Assembly: GCF_021347895.1 (NCBI RefSeq)
Contig: NC_067117.1
Span: 17,889,858 to 17,953,857, forward strand
DNA: 64,000 bases
Source of the DNA: Acanthochromis polyacanthus
Taxonomy: Eukaryota > Chordata > Actinopteri > Pomacentridae
Direction of reading: 5' to 3'
The notes under the pieces were generated by a model. That model was not told the DNA's origin, made no database searches, and saw only the letters and a program-made list of their open reading frames with translations. Each line of letters begins with the position of its first letter. Within the stretch, counting starts at the first letter, position 1. Below, piece by piece: positions 52,701 to 61,990 of the stretch. Both the position numbers and the translations under genes were made by a program.

Positions 52701-54567
52701 TGGATTAATGAAACTGCTGCAGCCCCCTGTCCTTATTCTTCGTCTTTAACCAACATCTTTTTCTTTCTGCTGCAGATCTCATTAATGGTATCTGTTGCTT
52801 GGTGCATTTGCATTTAGACTGGAGGTGACTGAGATTTTAACCCAACTCATGATTTTATTTCCACAGACTGAGCAGTGGCTCAGTCAAAGCCGAGAAAAAG
52901 GGGGTTTGTGGAAGGATGCAGGGTTGGGGAATCTGTTCAGTGAATGGATCAAATCACAAATCATTTCCCTGCCAAAAGACTTCTAAAGATTTCCCTCTCA
53001 ATAAGTCACTTCCAGCTTTGAGATTATGTATCAGTCATGTCAGAAAGCAGAATTACATTAACTTACTTACCTAAAGGAATAATTTAAATAAGTGCTCAGC
53101 ACATTAACAAAAAAATAAATCACTTTGAAGCAATTTTTCCCAAAACATAAAAAAGCCAAACACTTTCTAGTGTGAGCTTCTCAAGATTAAGAATTAGATG
53201 CTTTTCTGTTTTTCTAAAAAATGCAAATGGAATATCTTCAAACAATGAAATAAAGACGGAAACCTAGTATTTTTCACAATTTTCTTGAGACAGCGAAAAT
53301 AGCACATGGATCAACAATGAAAACCACTGGTGTCGACCTCACTGACCTTAAGAACCTCCACAGGGACCTGCATACTTTGGTAATGCTGTGGGGTGCTAAT
53401 GGCTGGGGTTGGTGCAGGCGGCCCCGGCATGCGATGCTGCATGTACTGCAGCGTTGCATTCTGCCGCTGTTGTTGCTGCTGCTGTTGCTGCTGCCGCTCA
53501 CGCTGCTCCTCCTGCTGCAGCTGGTCTCGCATCAGCTGGACACACACATCACAGGAATGCTCATTAACCCTGGCAACAGTTGCTCAAATTTATAGAAGGT
53601 CATAACGTGTGGCACATTCAAGAAAGATGCCACCTACTGCTGCTACGATTAGAACAAGTGTAGTGTAGGTCTGAAGGACTTGGCGACAATATCCAATTGT
53701 GATTTTTCTGACCAACAGTGGAACTTAAGCTTCAGTTCAATACTATCATATGAAATACAATCAAAAGAGTGCTCGGCATGAATTTGCAAATTCATAGACA
53801 GACATGTTGCATGGCATATATTCTAAACTGCAGTCTCTCTGATTTGCTACTTGCACTGTTTCAAAACGTGATTTCAATTTAAAACTGAAGACTTGTTGAG
53901 TCCTAGCATAGCATTTAATGTGCTTAATTCCTGTTACATCAAATGTGGTAACGTTGCAGGCTACAGTTTTACAATTACTCAGTTGCGTCATTGTCTTGTG
54001 ACTTGTCATACGGCTTATATTTATAGTTTCGTTTAGGTGGAAGTAAGAATGTCAATTTTTGTAGAGTTTTTCAAATCTCTTAAGGTTTTTCCAATCACTT
54101 TTAGTTTGTCAGTTTTCACTGACTTTACTGAATCTGGGGATGCTTTTTTCTGTTGGACACTTCCAAAATTAGCCCAGGACTCTGATGGGTTACTTTAGGC
54201 TTTTCTCTGCCCTTCTGCTTGTTAGCAGAGAGCAACAGATGACTCACAAATCTATTATATCCCCCTGCATGAAAACTATGGGCAGTTAATATATCAAAAT
54301 GTTGAAGGGCCAAGTAGCAAGGCCAGATTTATCACTGGAAATACTAGCTGCTGAATATAGATGCCCTTCAAATAAATGGCATACCCAAAATGCTGTGACA
54401 CTGATCGGATCCCTTGCCAATTTCCATTTGATCACACAACACTACAAACATAATGTGCTACCCATAGCTGAGGAAAGTCTTGCATGTACTTTTTTATTGA
54501 GAAGAAGAGTGAAGAGTGGAAGGTAGCTGCAATGTACCTGCATGCGCATACTGATGCGGGTGGCCAT
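43140..54567 (-). CDS. tfeb: Transcription factor EB (Tfeb), full coding span, 10 coding exons
   Basis: Seen: the coding exons are 54567-54538, 53535-53347, 50597-50499, 50306-50118, 49069-48980, 45101-44984, 44722-44666, 44131-44056, 43945-43798 and 43715-43140. All introns are GT-AG and phases match, giving 523 residues (human TFEB is 476). Domains: N-terminus [10 protein letters not shown]; polyQ 25-33; PNSPMAML at 153-160; acidic segment 170-187; SNSCPA at 224-229; basic region and HLH about 248-305; leucine zipper about 306-345; His/Gln-rich 373-435; C-terminal SSRRSSFS 509-516. Family knowledge: TFEB is a nuclear bHLH-Zip activator of lysosome and autophagy genes at CLEAR (TCACGTGA-type) sites. 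mTORC1 phosphorylation holds it in the cytosol through Rag GTPases and 14-3-3. The LPLSSSHL and ELEMQAR-HGLP-TSPSG stretches and the ending -DGDIL match TFEB, not MITF, TFE3 or TFEC. The start is chosen by homology to human MASRIGLRMQ. Confidence 0.95.
43798..43945 (-). CDS. tfeb: tfeb coding exon 9 (residues 283-332), loop, helix 2 and zipper
   Basis: 148 nt; acceptor TTGTAG, donor GTAACA. The first base completes Leu283, followed by [20 protein letters not shown] (loop end and helix 2). A heptad-patterned leucine-zipper start follows and ends [11 protein letters not shown]. The zipper lets TFEB pair with itself and with MITF, TFE3 or TFEC but not other bHLH families (family knowledge). Confidence 0.95.
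44056..44131 (-). CDS. tfeb: tfeb coding exon 8 (residues 258-283), ERRRR DNA-contact and NLS, helix 1
   Basis: 76 nt; acceptor TGCACTAG, donor GTGAGC. It encodes (I)[19 protein letters not shown] followed by PKTND. The ERRRR motif (259-263) is the basic DNA-binding and nuclear-localisation cluster. [12 protein letters not shown] is helix 1, and PKTND starts the loop. Confidence 0.96.
44132..44665 (-). other. tfeb: tfeb intron between coding exons 7 and 8
   Basis: Donor GTAAGT and acceptor CACTAG; 534 nt of AT-rich sequence, nothing else seen. Confidence 0.9.
44666..44722 (-). CDS. tfeb: tfeb coding exon 7 (residues 239-258), start of the basic region
   Basis: 57 nt; acceptor TTGCAAAG, donor GTAAGT. 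It encodes [19 protein letters not shown], almost unchanged across the MiT/TFE family. The split codon with the previous exon restores Asp239, and the last base starts the Ile258 codon. The length equals the 57-nt exon known from MITF. Confidence 0.95.
   Translation of the reverse strand, partial: TQKPVRWPKRDRRKTTTI
44984..45101 (-). CDS. tfeb: tfeb coding exon 6 (residues 200-238), S211-equivalent 14-3-3 site
   Basis: 118 nt; acceptor CCTCCCCAG, donor GTGCGA, ending in phase 1. It begins [15 protein letters not shown], and TFEB uses LPLSSSHL where MITF and TFE3 use LPVSGN. Ser226 in SNSCPAN matches human Ser211, whose mTORC1 phosphorylation creates the 14-3-3 docking site. The exon ends IKRELS, which also contains an I-K-x-E SUMO-type motif. 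Confidence 0.94.
45102..48979 (-). other. tfeb: tfeb intron between coding exons 5 and 6
   Basis: Donor GTAAGC and acceptor CCCCAG; 3,878 nt, the largest intron inside the coding region. It holds the G19 run at 45195-45213 and a short (GT)n near 47808. No exon or recognised repeat was found. Confidence 0.9.
45195..45213. repeat. Mononucleotide G19 run (C19 on the tfeb strand)
   Basis: On the minus strand the C19 run is followed at once by AG, about 90 nt upstream of the true acceptor of coding exon 6. It therefore looks like a polypyrimidine tract plus AG. It is also prone to length change and sequencing error. Confidence 0.9.
48980..49069 (-). CDS. tfeb: tfeb coding exon 5 (residues 170-199), acidic activation segment
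   Basis: 90 nt, phase 0; acceptor CTTTTCAG, donor GTAAGC. It encodes [17 protein letters not shown] and then [13 protein letters not shown], and joins directly to LPLSSSHL of the next exon. It corresponds to the acidic amphipathic activation domain of MITF (DDVIDDIIS). It is three residues longer than the human TFEB version as I remember it. Confidence 0.92.
49070..50117 (-). other. tfeb: tfeb intron between coding exons 4 and 5
   Basis: Donor GTAGGT and acceptor TTTCAG; 1,048 nt. It carries the MITE-like insertion at 49237-49540, less than 200 nt from the acidic-domain exon. Confidence 0.9.
49237..49540. mobile_element. MITE-like insertion in a tfeb intron
   Basis: About 300 bp with related ends in inverted order. 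The left end is GGAACAGCGTGTAAGATTTAG; the right end, reverse-complemented, reads GGACGAATGTGTATTTCTTAG. Internal phrases (CATGGTGGTGCACCATGATGG, GAAGAGGACCCATTCCCTG) resemble a short repeat I know as abundant in percomorph fishes. The copy is diverged and I see no clean target duplication; the family name is not known to me. Confidence 0.6.
50118..50306 (-). CDS. tfeb: tfeb coding exon 4 (residues 107-169), S142-equivalent site
   Basis: 189 nt, phase 0; acceptor TTTCCCCAG, donor GTAGGT. A Pro/Ser/Gly-rich variable stretch (107-147) leads into [16 protein letters not shown]. Ser155 in PNSP corresponds to human TFEB Ser142, a known mTORC1/ERK2 site next to the nuclear export signal. The variable part does not resemble the human segment around Ser122. 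Confidence 0.93.
50499..50597 (-). CDS. tfeb: tfeb coding exon 3 (residues 74-106), conserved MiT/TFE segment
   Basis: 99 nt, phase 0 at both ends; acceptor CTAATACAG, donor GTATAA. It encodes [15 protein letters not shown] followed by a [15 protein letters not shown] stretch. The LENPT-YH and QQVK-YLS signatures are shared by MITF, TFE3 and TFEB. The exon was too short to show as a long open frame and was found by reading the minus strand between its neighbours. Confidence 0.92.
50598..53346 (-). other. tfeb: tfeb intron between coding exons 2 and 3
   Basis: Donor GTCAGT and acceptor ATACAG; 2,749 nt. Long TCT/CTC-rich patches lie near 52500-52700. I found no exon or repeat family. Confidence 0.9.
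53347..53535 (-). CDS. tfeb: tfeb coding exon 2 (residues 11-73), polyQ and helical segment
   Basis: 189 nt, phase 0 at both ends; acceptor GTGTCCAG, donor GTCAGT. It starts [14 protein letters not shown], nearly identical to human [18 protein letters not shown]. Nine glutamines (25-33) follow, coded by mixed CAG and CAA, then [20 protein letters not shown] and finally VPVEVLK. Family knowledge: this helix-forming N-terminal region contacts the Rag GTPases on lysosomes. Confidence 0.93.
53536..54537 (-). other. tfeb: tfeb intron between coding exons 1 and 2
   Basis: Donor GTACAT and acceptor TCCAG define a 1,002-nt intron. I see no repeat or motif in it that stands out. Confidence 0.9.
54538..54567 (-). 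CDS. tfeb: tfeb first coding exon, coding part (residues 1-10)
   Basis: Encodes [10 protein letters not shown] and ends at donor GTACAT in phase 0. It corresponds to human MASRIGLRMQ, the start of the Rag-GTPase-binding segment; Arg4 is kept and Ser3 is Thr. The frame stays open 25 codons upstream to the acceptor at 54643, but no upstream ATG lies in that stretch, so this ATG is the natural start. Confidence 0.9.
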
Positions 54568-54642
54568 TGCTGAGGGGCGAGGGGGCAGGGGAGGGCGAGC
54601 CGACGTTAATGCACCACAGTCCAGCCCGAGAGGCAGAAGAAG
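54568..54642 (-). other. tfeb: tfeb 5' UTR part of the first coding exon
   Basis: 75 nt lie between the acceptor CTCCACAG (ending at 54643) and the ATG. The stretch is pyrimidine-rich and has no stop in the coding frame (25 open codons, Pro-rich if read). In MITF the equivalent exon is coding in the long A isoform, so an N-terminally extended Tfeb from an unseen upstream exon cannot be excluded. With the candidate exon 1 below, an in-frame TGA closes the frame. Confidence 0.65.
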
Positions 54643-57600
54643 CTGTGGAGGAGAGAATAAGGAGTGAGCATGGCAAAAGAGAGAGATAACAAAAGAGGAC
54701 GATATAGGCAAAAACGCTAAGAGTAACACTAACAGTAGAAATGCTCTGACTGCTGCGTAAGGTAATCGGCGCCATCTGGGATCAGTGGTAATTTGTGAAG
54801 AAGTAGAGTGTCTTTTGAGAATTAATAAAGTGTAAATACTTCCACCTAATCTCTCATTACCTTAATTAAACATTCAAAGTCTAATTGAATGTTTAATTGT
54901 TGATGGGCACATTTGTTTTAAGAAGAGGTATGAGAGGAGAGTGAAGTGTGCAATGTTTTGATACACGTTTTGAATATGTTTGCAGAGCTGTGGCTTCATG
55001 GTTTGGAGCTAATGTTAGAATAGATTGTGTAAGCTTCGTTTGTGTTTATTTAACATTCAAACTGATTCTCTGCAGCGGTTTGTGGACATTCACTATATAT
55101 TTGAAGATAACAAGCAGAAAAGGATAAGCTCAGGTCGTGGTAATCACAGATCTTAATTACAAGACTGGACAAGCGTCCTGAAACCAGCAACACATAAACG
55201 AGCTACTGAAAGAAAATATTACAAGTAAGGATGCAAGATGATATACATGAACACTGACAGCCAGAAAATGTCTGCCTCGCAAAAAGTTTTCAGTTTTGTT
55301 CGCTAAAAATCAGTTTTAGTAGTAGGTCAGTTAACATAGTTTTCGCATTTTGCTCAGTAAATAAGTATACTTGAAAAACACTGATGATGTCATCATCACA
55401 GTAAGAGCTGGCATAATAACATGTTAATACCATGACAAGAGTGACTTGATGGTCTCTGCAGCTGGGTGGAAAAAATGTGTGTATAGAATATTATAGGTAA
55501 TCAGTCAAATGAGTTTTTACAACAGTGCTGTCCCTCCATAATTACAGCATGTCCACATAGGTCAAGCTATGAAATATACACCAGTTTATTATTAGCCCAC
55601 CAGTGAAGTATGGGGAGGCAAGAACAAACAAATATCTATTTCATTATTTTTGATGGGTTATGGCAGTTACTAGCAGCCCCAGCTGCAGCAAATGTCCTCC
55701 TGAATCAATGGCACTTAGTCAATTTTCACAAATTGTGAGGTTGTCTGATTACTACACTGTCTCTGTCTATCAAGGATTAAAGCAACTGTCTCTAAAATCA
55801 GGTAGCACCAGTGCATATATTTTTTGATATGTCAACAAAGTAGGCAAAGTCTTACTAATCTAGACATTTATTCATCCATTTATTATCTCTCTCTCTATTA
55901 TGCTATCGAGTCAATATTAGCTGGATCTAACATTCCATCCTAAAAATCATACATCATGTGACTATTTTCATGTTTAATTTACCATTTGCAGACCTAGGCT
56001 TGTTAAAAATACAACATAAATTTCACAGCAACAGCTAACCTGCCATTTCAGTGAATTACTTTAAAATCAAGTGAGGGACAAAAAAGAACCAATGTGTAGA
56101 CAAATACAGCATCTAAAGCAAAAACGAGCAAGCAAGCAATTTTACACCTTGTGTCAATCTGACGTAATCCATTAAGTTGTGTTACATCTATTTATAAGGT
56201 TGAAATAAGGCAGTAATCATCTTTTGTCCCCAATTTATGGTAAACTGAGGAGAACTTCCTCTCTAATAGTGAACAGGTCATGTGGGAGTCATGTGGTCTT
56301 GTTGTTCTTGTGTGACCATGTGAGCAGAGACAAGGGGAACACCCATCACCCCTTTACAACATCTCCTCTTCTTTTCTCTCACACATGCAAACATTCAGTG
56401 GGGAGTCCCTGCACAGACAGTTCCCCTTCTGCAATGACTTGTGTTCATGTCCTGCAATGACTAAGCTTGACTGAGCTAATTAAGGTGTGAGGAAACCACA
56501 GCCAGGTTTCTACTCTATTCAAATGTCTCTGCTCATGGCGATGTGTGGTGGGATGAGACGCAGCACAGCATCAGTCAGAGTCTGATTCCTCCACTCTCTC
56601 ATCAGAAACACTGTCTGTATATGGTCATAAAGAGAGAAAGACAAAGAGAGAAAGACAGAGAGACAGAGAAAAGCTCATTGTGCATGAGGTACAATAAGAA
56701 GGGCAGCTCCTATTGAGAAGGACTGAAGCCGCCTGTTGTCCAAAGTGTACATTTCAGCGCCCGAGGGGGCACACACTGCCCGCTTTGTGCCCATTAGATG
56801 GCCCGCATGAAAAACACACACCCATGCAGAGATACACATTGAAACACATTCCAACACAAACTTGTACCAGAACTTGGACTTTGAGGAAGGCTAACTTCAC
56901 ACTGGCAGCTTTGATTTGTAAGCTGAATTAAATACTGCTATAATCTAATACAACTACTGACACTGGTGGAGCAACTGTTGGGAAAAAAAACAAAAACGCT
57001 GTCACTATCAAGGTGCTTTCCTACACAGCCAACCAAACAAGTGCCTGCAGACACAGTAGCGGAATGTTGCACGGTGTATTTATAGGGCAATTACATATTA
57101 GAGCTCAATCAGCAAGGTAGGAATGCCAGCCAGAGAGGGACGTGCTCTTTGATTTGAGTGTCCATTTGAGGACAGGCCCATATGTTGTAAAGACTGCAAA
57201 GCCCTTTGATTCAATGCATTTTGTCTATACAGATTAAAAAACTGTACAGGTTCAAGCAATCAATTCCGGTTGCTTTGAATGTTAAAAGCAACTTTCCTAA
57301 ATTGCTGAATTATACCTTAAAATGCACACAGACACAAGTTTTAACATTTTTCTATCTTATTTGTCCATACCGCAACATCAATTGGAAAAGGAGTGATAGT
57401 CAAAAATCTGAGCATAAAAATGCTCCAGTGTCACTACATTAGCTGTTAAAGAAACACTGATATGTTGCACTTACAATGGCTCAGAAACACAGGTTTAAAT
57501 CCTTGATGTGTATAAAAAGAGGGTCCAATTTTAGCAGTTTTGCTAGCAAAACAGCTTGTGGTGGCAGATGCAGAAGCTACAGTGTTTACATTTCACTGTC

Positions 57601-60391
57601 TAACTTTCCAACGCATGTGAACCGTGTATCATACAGTCTTAAACTGTGAGTAATACTATGAGACATAATATATATGTCCTGCAATCCATCCACACACACA
57701 CACACATATACGCGCGGACAAGATATCACTTCCTGATATCGTATGGTGACACACTGCTACCAGGCAGCATGATCTCCCACACGGGCCTTCCCATTGCCTG
57801 ACATCCACCGGGGGCATTTGTGACGCAGTAAGAGCACACAGCGACCATTGTGTGTCCAACGCTGTAATGTCACTGCCCCTTCACTTCAAACACTGACAGC
57901 CAGTAGGAGGATGCAGAGCGGAGGAAGCCCAGGTCAGAGGCCAACTCTGGACTGTGCCACATATTAGTCACAAACATACATGCCAACAATAAGTAGAGAA
58001 TACACAGAGAAGATTAGCGCATGTGATATTAAACATGCTGTGTGATGACAGCTTTCCTTCCGTGCAAAGTGTAACATACATTTATACACACAAAGAAGTA
58101 CAAACATGCGGAGGCAGTGTGGGGCCATGGCACCTGTGCTCTGAGACATGGTGTTAATTTGTGGTGTGGGTATTTTTAGAAGTGGCTGTGCAATGCCAAG
58201 GAAGGCTTTTTTGACAGCCAGCAGTTCTATGTGGGATGTGTACATACACAAACACACACACACACACTTAGGTGCCCTCTAACAAAACTGTACGGGTGCA
58301 TTCACAAGTATGTGGCCACAGCTGCATAATAACATTCAAAGGCCTTTTATAGCCATTTATAAACAAGTGTGGGACTTATATGAAGCAGCTCAGCACAGGT
58401 AATGTGTTGGAGAGAAATCCCTCAAGGTCACACAAGTGCTACAACGTCACTAGTCAACACAAACAGAGTTTAGCCTCACCAACACAAACAAACACGTTGG
58501 AAATATGGTTCGGTAACTGTTCAGCCGAGCTCATGACCGGATAAAGACATGCAAATCAAAGTCATTCTTGACAGGAAAAATATAATGCAGCTTTTTCTGA
58601 TGTTTTGACCTTTCTGACACTGCACACTTCATCTGCCTTTCCATCACTGCACAAGAAAATGTCACCACACACAAACACACACCCTTTCTGCATTAAGCTA
58701 TCTGTCTGCCTGCTCTAATGACTAAAATAACCCTCTGCTCTCTGTTCTCCTTTTCAGGAACACTCTGTTCCCCTGAGCCATGGTGTGTTTTTTTGTTTTG
58801 TTTATGTGCATGTGTGTATGTGTCCACATGTATCTTACAGATGTAAAGATAAAAGATAAATGTGCATGTGCATTACTGATCTACAGTGTCAGTCTACTTT
58901 TGAATATACTGTCAAAACATGTAAACAGACATGCATCATCAATATTCCTAAACTACTGGCACCACACACACACTAAGTGATGGTACAGTTATGTAACCAA
59001 GTTAGCAGTAGAAGCATGGGATCTTTACCCCTTCCCCTCAGGTCTCTCTCACACCAGTCTCTTCTCCGTGGACTTACACACAGACAAACTGGCTGATCAT
59101 GTTCAACGCTCAGGATTAGTATCCTCTTGGGTCTATTGCTGCTTTAAATATAAAAACCTTCTTGTTGCCATCTCACATCTATATAAAGTCCAACAGATTA
59201 GTTACAGCATACAGGGGTTGTGCACACAGACTAGAGTGGCTGAGGTCACTTCAGGATTCTCAAATTAATGACTCTCATCTCTAAGTCATTTAAGTTAAGA
59301 GTGTTTGCTGTGTTTATGCAAATTAGCCCAACGGAACAGATGGATTTCTACGGTAGTATTTTCATACACATAAATGCACGCAGACAGACAAATAAGCACA
59401 TGTGCAATTACCTGTTTAAGAGGAAAAGAGTTCACAAAGAAGTGTATACTCTGCTTATGATGCTGACTACATGTCTGGATGCTGGAGAAAGTCGATGGTC
59501 GGGGAAAGTCATGGAGCAAAGAGAGGAAGATGAAGAAATGCGATGAATGAGTGTGGAAACAGAAAGACAAACAAAAACAATAAAAATAAATGAATTAGTG
59601 AAAAAAATAAATGATTGGTTTAAACATGTCAAACTGCAAATAAATGGACAGACAGAAGAAATAGGTGCAAAATAAAACACAAAAAAAATGTTGTGGAGAC
59701 TGCAAAGCTCTTCGATTTTGGTAGTTGAGAAGAAGCAGCAGAGGAGGCAGTGAAGTATTCAAAAGAGGGAAGCTGCAGGTGTGCAACACACACTTAAGAA
59801 TTCAAAAAAGAAGAATTTCCACAGCGGAAGCAAGGGAAGCAACAGACCATGGTTAGACCTGAGTATGAACACATGTGACAAGACTTTACTTCTGAGAACT
59901 CATTCTGCAGGTCTGTTAATGGAAAAATGTTGCATCTCTTTGACAGCTGATCCTAGGCCATCATGGTGTTTACAAGTTTACTAGACGACTTATGGCACTT
60001 TATCAACTATATCTGGTTTCTAGCTGTTTTATCACATCCATTTTTCACTTGAGTCGATGTTCAAACAAGTTTACCTAAAGGGTTTCATGAGAACTCCAAA
60101 AGGACAGTCAGTAGCTGTGGATGTTAGACATGTAGATGACTCCTTTGTATCATTTACAAGCAGAAAGTGCTTACTGTCTCTCCACTGAGCATTTCTGCTC
60201 AGTAACCAACTTTCAGAAGGTCATCTGAATGAATCACTGTAACTCATCAACAGTATGTGTGAATCACAATGCCTGTCACCTTTTAAATAGTCCATTTATA
60301 GATGATCAAGAGAGACCCTTCTCAGAGTATTTCTGCCAACTCAGACCTACTTTCCTCAGTTCACCCTGTTTCACAGATTATAGCAAAAGGA

Positions 60392-60401
60392 GTCACGTGA
60401 T
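60392..60401. promoter_or_regulatory. CLEAR/M-box-type E-box (core TCACGTGA)
   Basis: GTCACGTGAT contains the palindrome TCACGTGA, the preferred binding site of MiT/TFE factors including TFEB itself. It lies in the first intron, about 1.4 kb downstream of the candidate first exon, where positive feedback by Tfeb would make sense. Other CACGTG cores in the window (for example near 3192 and 22979) lack this full flank. Confidence 0.4.
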
Positions 60402-61215
60402 AGTAAGGAGAGGACAACAATAGATTATCAGCATTAACGCACTTTTAGCAATATGAGCTTAAAGTAAAACACAATGAGACACAGGAAAGAAAATAGACCA
60501 GCATCATCAATAAGAACCAGAATGCATCACTTCCCCTTTCCTTCCATCAGTTTTCACAACTCCCAGTGTGGTCAGTGATGAAGCAACTTCCTTAGCAGGG
60601 AACCCAGGGAACAACCAAAACCTGTTTGTCACACCACAATTGCAAGAACTGAGGAATGCTTTAGACCAAAATCTTTGGTTGTGACATTTTGATACAATTC
60701 TCATACGGTACATTACTTGAATCATTAAAAGAGAAACTACAATGTTGTCTCAGCTGAAATCAGCAAAGCTATTCTCTGTCTAAGTAAACTGTTAAGACAC
60801 ATGCAACACACAGATCACATACAGAATATGTAGTAATCCAACACATGTATATATGCTGTAGGTATTACCATTCAGATCAGTCTGTATTTCATCAATCTGT
60901 GGTAGTGCAGATGTAGTGCTATTTAACTTGTCAACTAGGATACCAACACTCCAAACAAAAAAGACCTCTCATCAGTGTGACCTCAGTTTATTTATTTTTT
61001 ATTCTGACACAATTTGGCAAATAAGTCAACATTATAAATCTGTTGGCTTTCAGGCAGTAACTTCCTTCCCACCAGACTGTCTCACAATCACTACCATTTC
61101 ACATCAGCATTCCCTTAGTTGCAAAAAAACAATCATTATGTTGCCTAATAACACAGTGATGAATTTGGACCATATTCAATTTTTTTAAGGTCATAGGAAA
61201 TGTGTTAAGTCAGTA

Positions 61216-61285
61216 AAATTAATTTAAATAGCACCTTTCACAGACACAAAATCACAAAGTGCTTTACAACAATAAAAAAACAAGA
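61216..61285. repeat. Interspersed repeat tail
   Basis: ATTTAAATAGCACCTTTCAC followed by ATCACAAAGTGCTTTACAAC and an A-rich tail is a stereotyped end of a common fish transposable element. The rest of the element is not evident. Confidence 0.5.
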
Positions 61286-61783
61286 ATAAAAACAAAAACA
61301 ACAATGACAAAGATAATAAACTGGTAAAACAGGGGAGCTACAGCTGAAGTACGGTGTATCAAAAATAATAAAGACTTTTGTTAAAGAGTTAATTTGAGCC
61401 AATTTGAGTGGATTCACTGTTTAAAGCAGTTTACCCAAAGTATCTTCTGTCATTGCTATAGCATCTATTCAAGATTGAAAATAACTGCCTGCTATTTAAA
61501 ACACTTTCAGACTAGTTTCTGTTCGAACAGCGCTCATAAGGACAGTCAACAACCAGGCAATGAGAAATACTCATACAGTATCCATGAACTTAATTTACTT
61601 ACAAGCAAGTGTCCAACTATCCCAAAGACAACATAGTGTATCCAGGTGAAAGCTGCTGCTCCATGTGTTAATACACGCACTGACTGATAGGGACTGTCAG
61701 TTGTTTGCTTGGTCTGCCAACTACTGCATACATATGCCGGTTCACTGGCCGTGACGCCACTCCTCCCTCCAAGTCCAACTTAC

Positions 61784-61990
61784 AGTAGGCAAAGCAGCAG
61801 TCACTATTAGTCACCTTCCTCCTCTCTCGAACCACTAGCTCAGCTTCCCACTCATTCTCCTCCTCCTACTGCTGCTGCTCTCGTCCTTTTCCCCTAAATT
61901 AGGCTGAATGCTGTAGTCTGGGGCAACAACAAGGAGAGCGCTGTGTCCAGGACAACTCATCTAGCTCTTTCTCTCTCTGTAATGTGGAAC
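61784..61990 (-). other. tfeb: Candidate non-coding first exon of tfeb
   Basis: Inference. On the minus strand a purine-rich, CAG-rich stretch, unlike the surrounding AT-rich DNA, ends CCTACT followed by a perfect GTAAGT donor. Joined to the acceptor at 54643, the frame has a TGA shortly before the junction, so the known ATG stays first in frame. The 5' limit is a guess; no TATA box is seen. An ATG at 61960-61958 opens a 41-codon upstream ORF ending at 61835. Known TFEB genes do use distant non-coding first exons. Confidence 0.35.

Larger units (their letters stand above)
54643..61783 (-). other. tfeb: tfeb intron 1 (if exon 1 is right)
   Basis: About 7.1 kb without any exon I can support. 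It contains the TCACGTGA site, short (CA)n runs near 57692 and 58250, a homopurine patch near 56630-56670, and a repeat tail at 61216-61285. Otherwise it is unremarkable AT-rich sequence. Confidence 0.5.

Noticed and set aside
53317..53605. Plus-strand frames with Leu or Cys runs
   Set aside because: Antisense readings of the tfeb polyQ codons (CAG/CAA read as CTG/TTG or TGC).
43140..54567. Alternative assignment to mitf, tfe3 or tfec
   Set aside because: LPLSSSHL in place of LPVSGN, no MITF-type ACIFPT insert, and a TFEB-type C-terminal end argue for tfeb.
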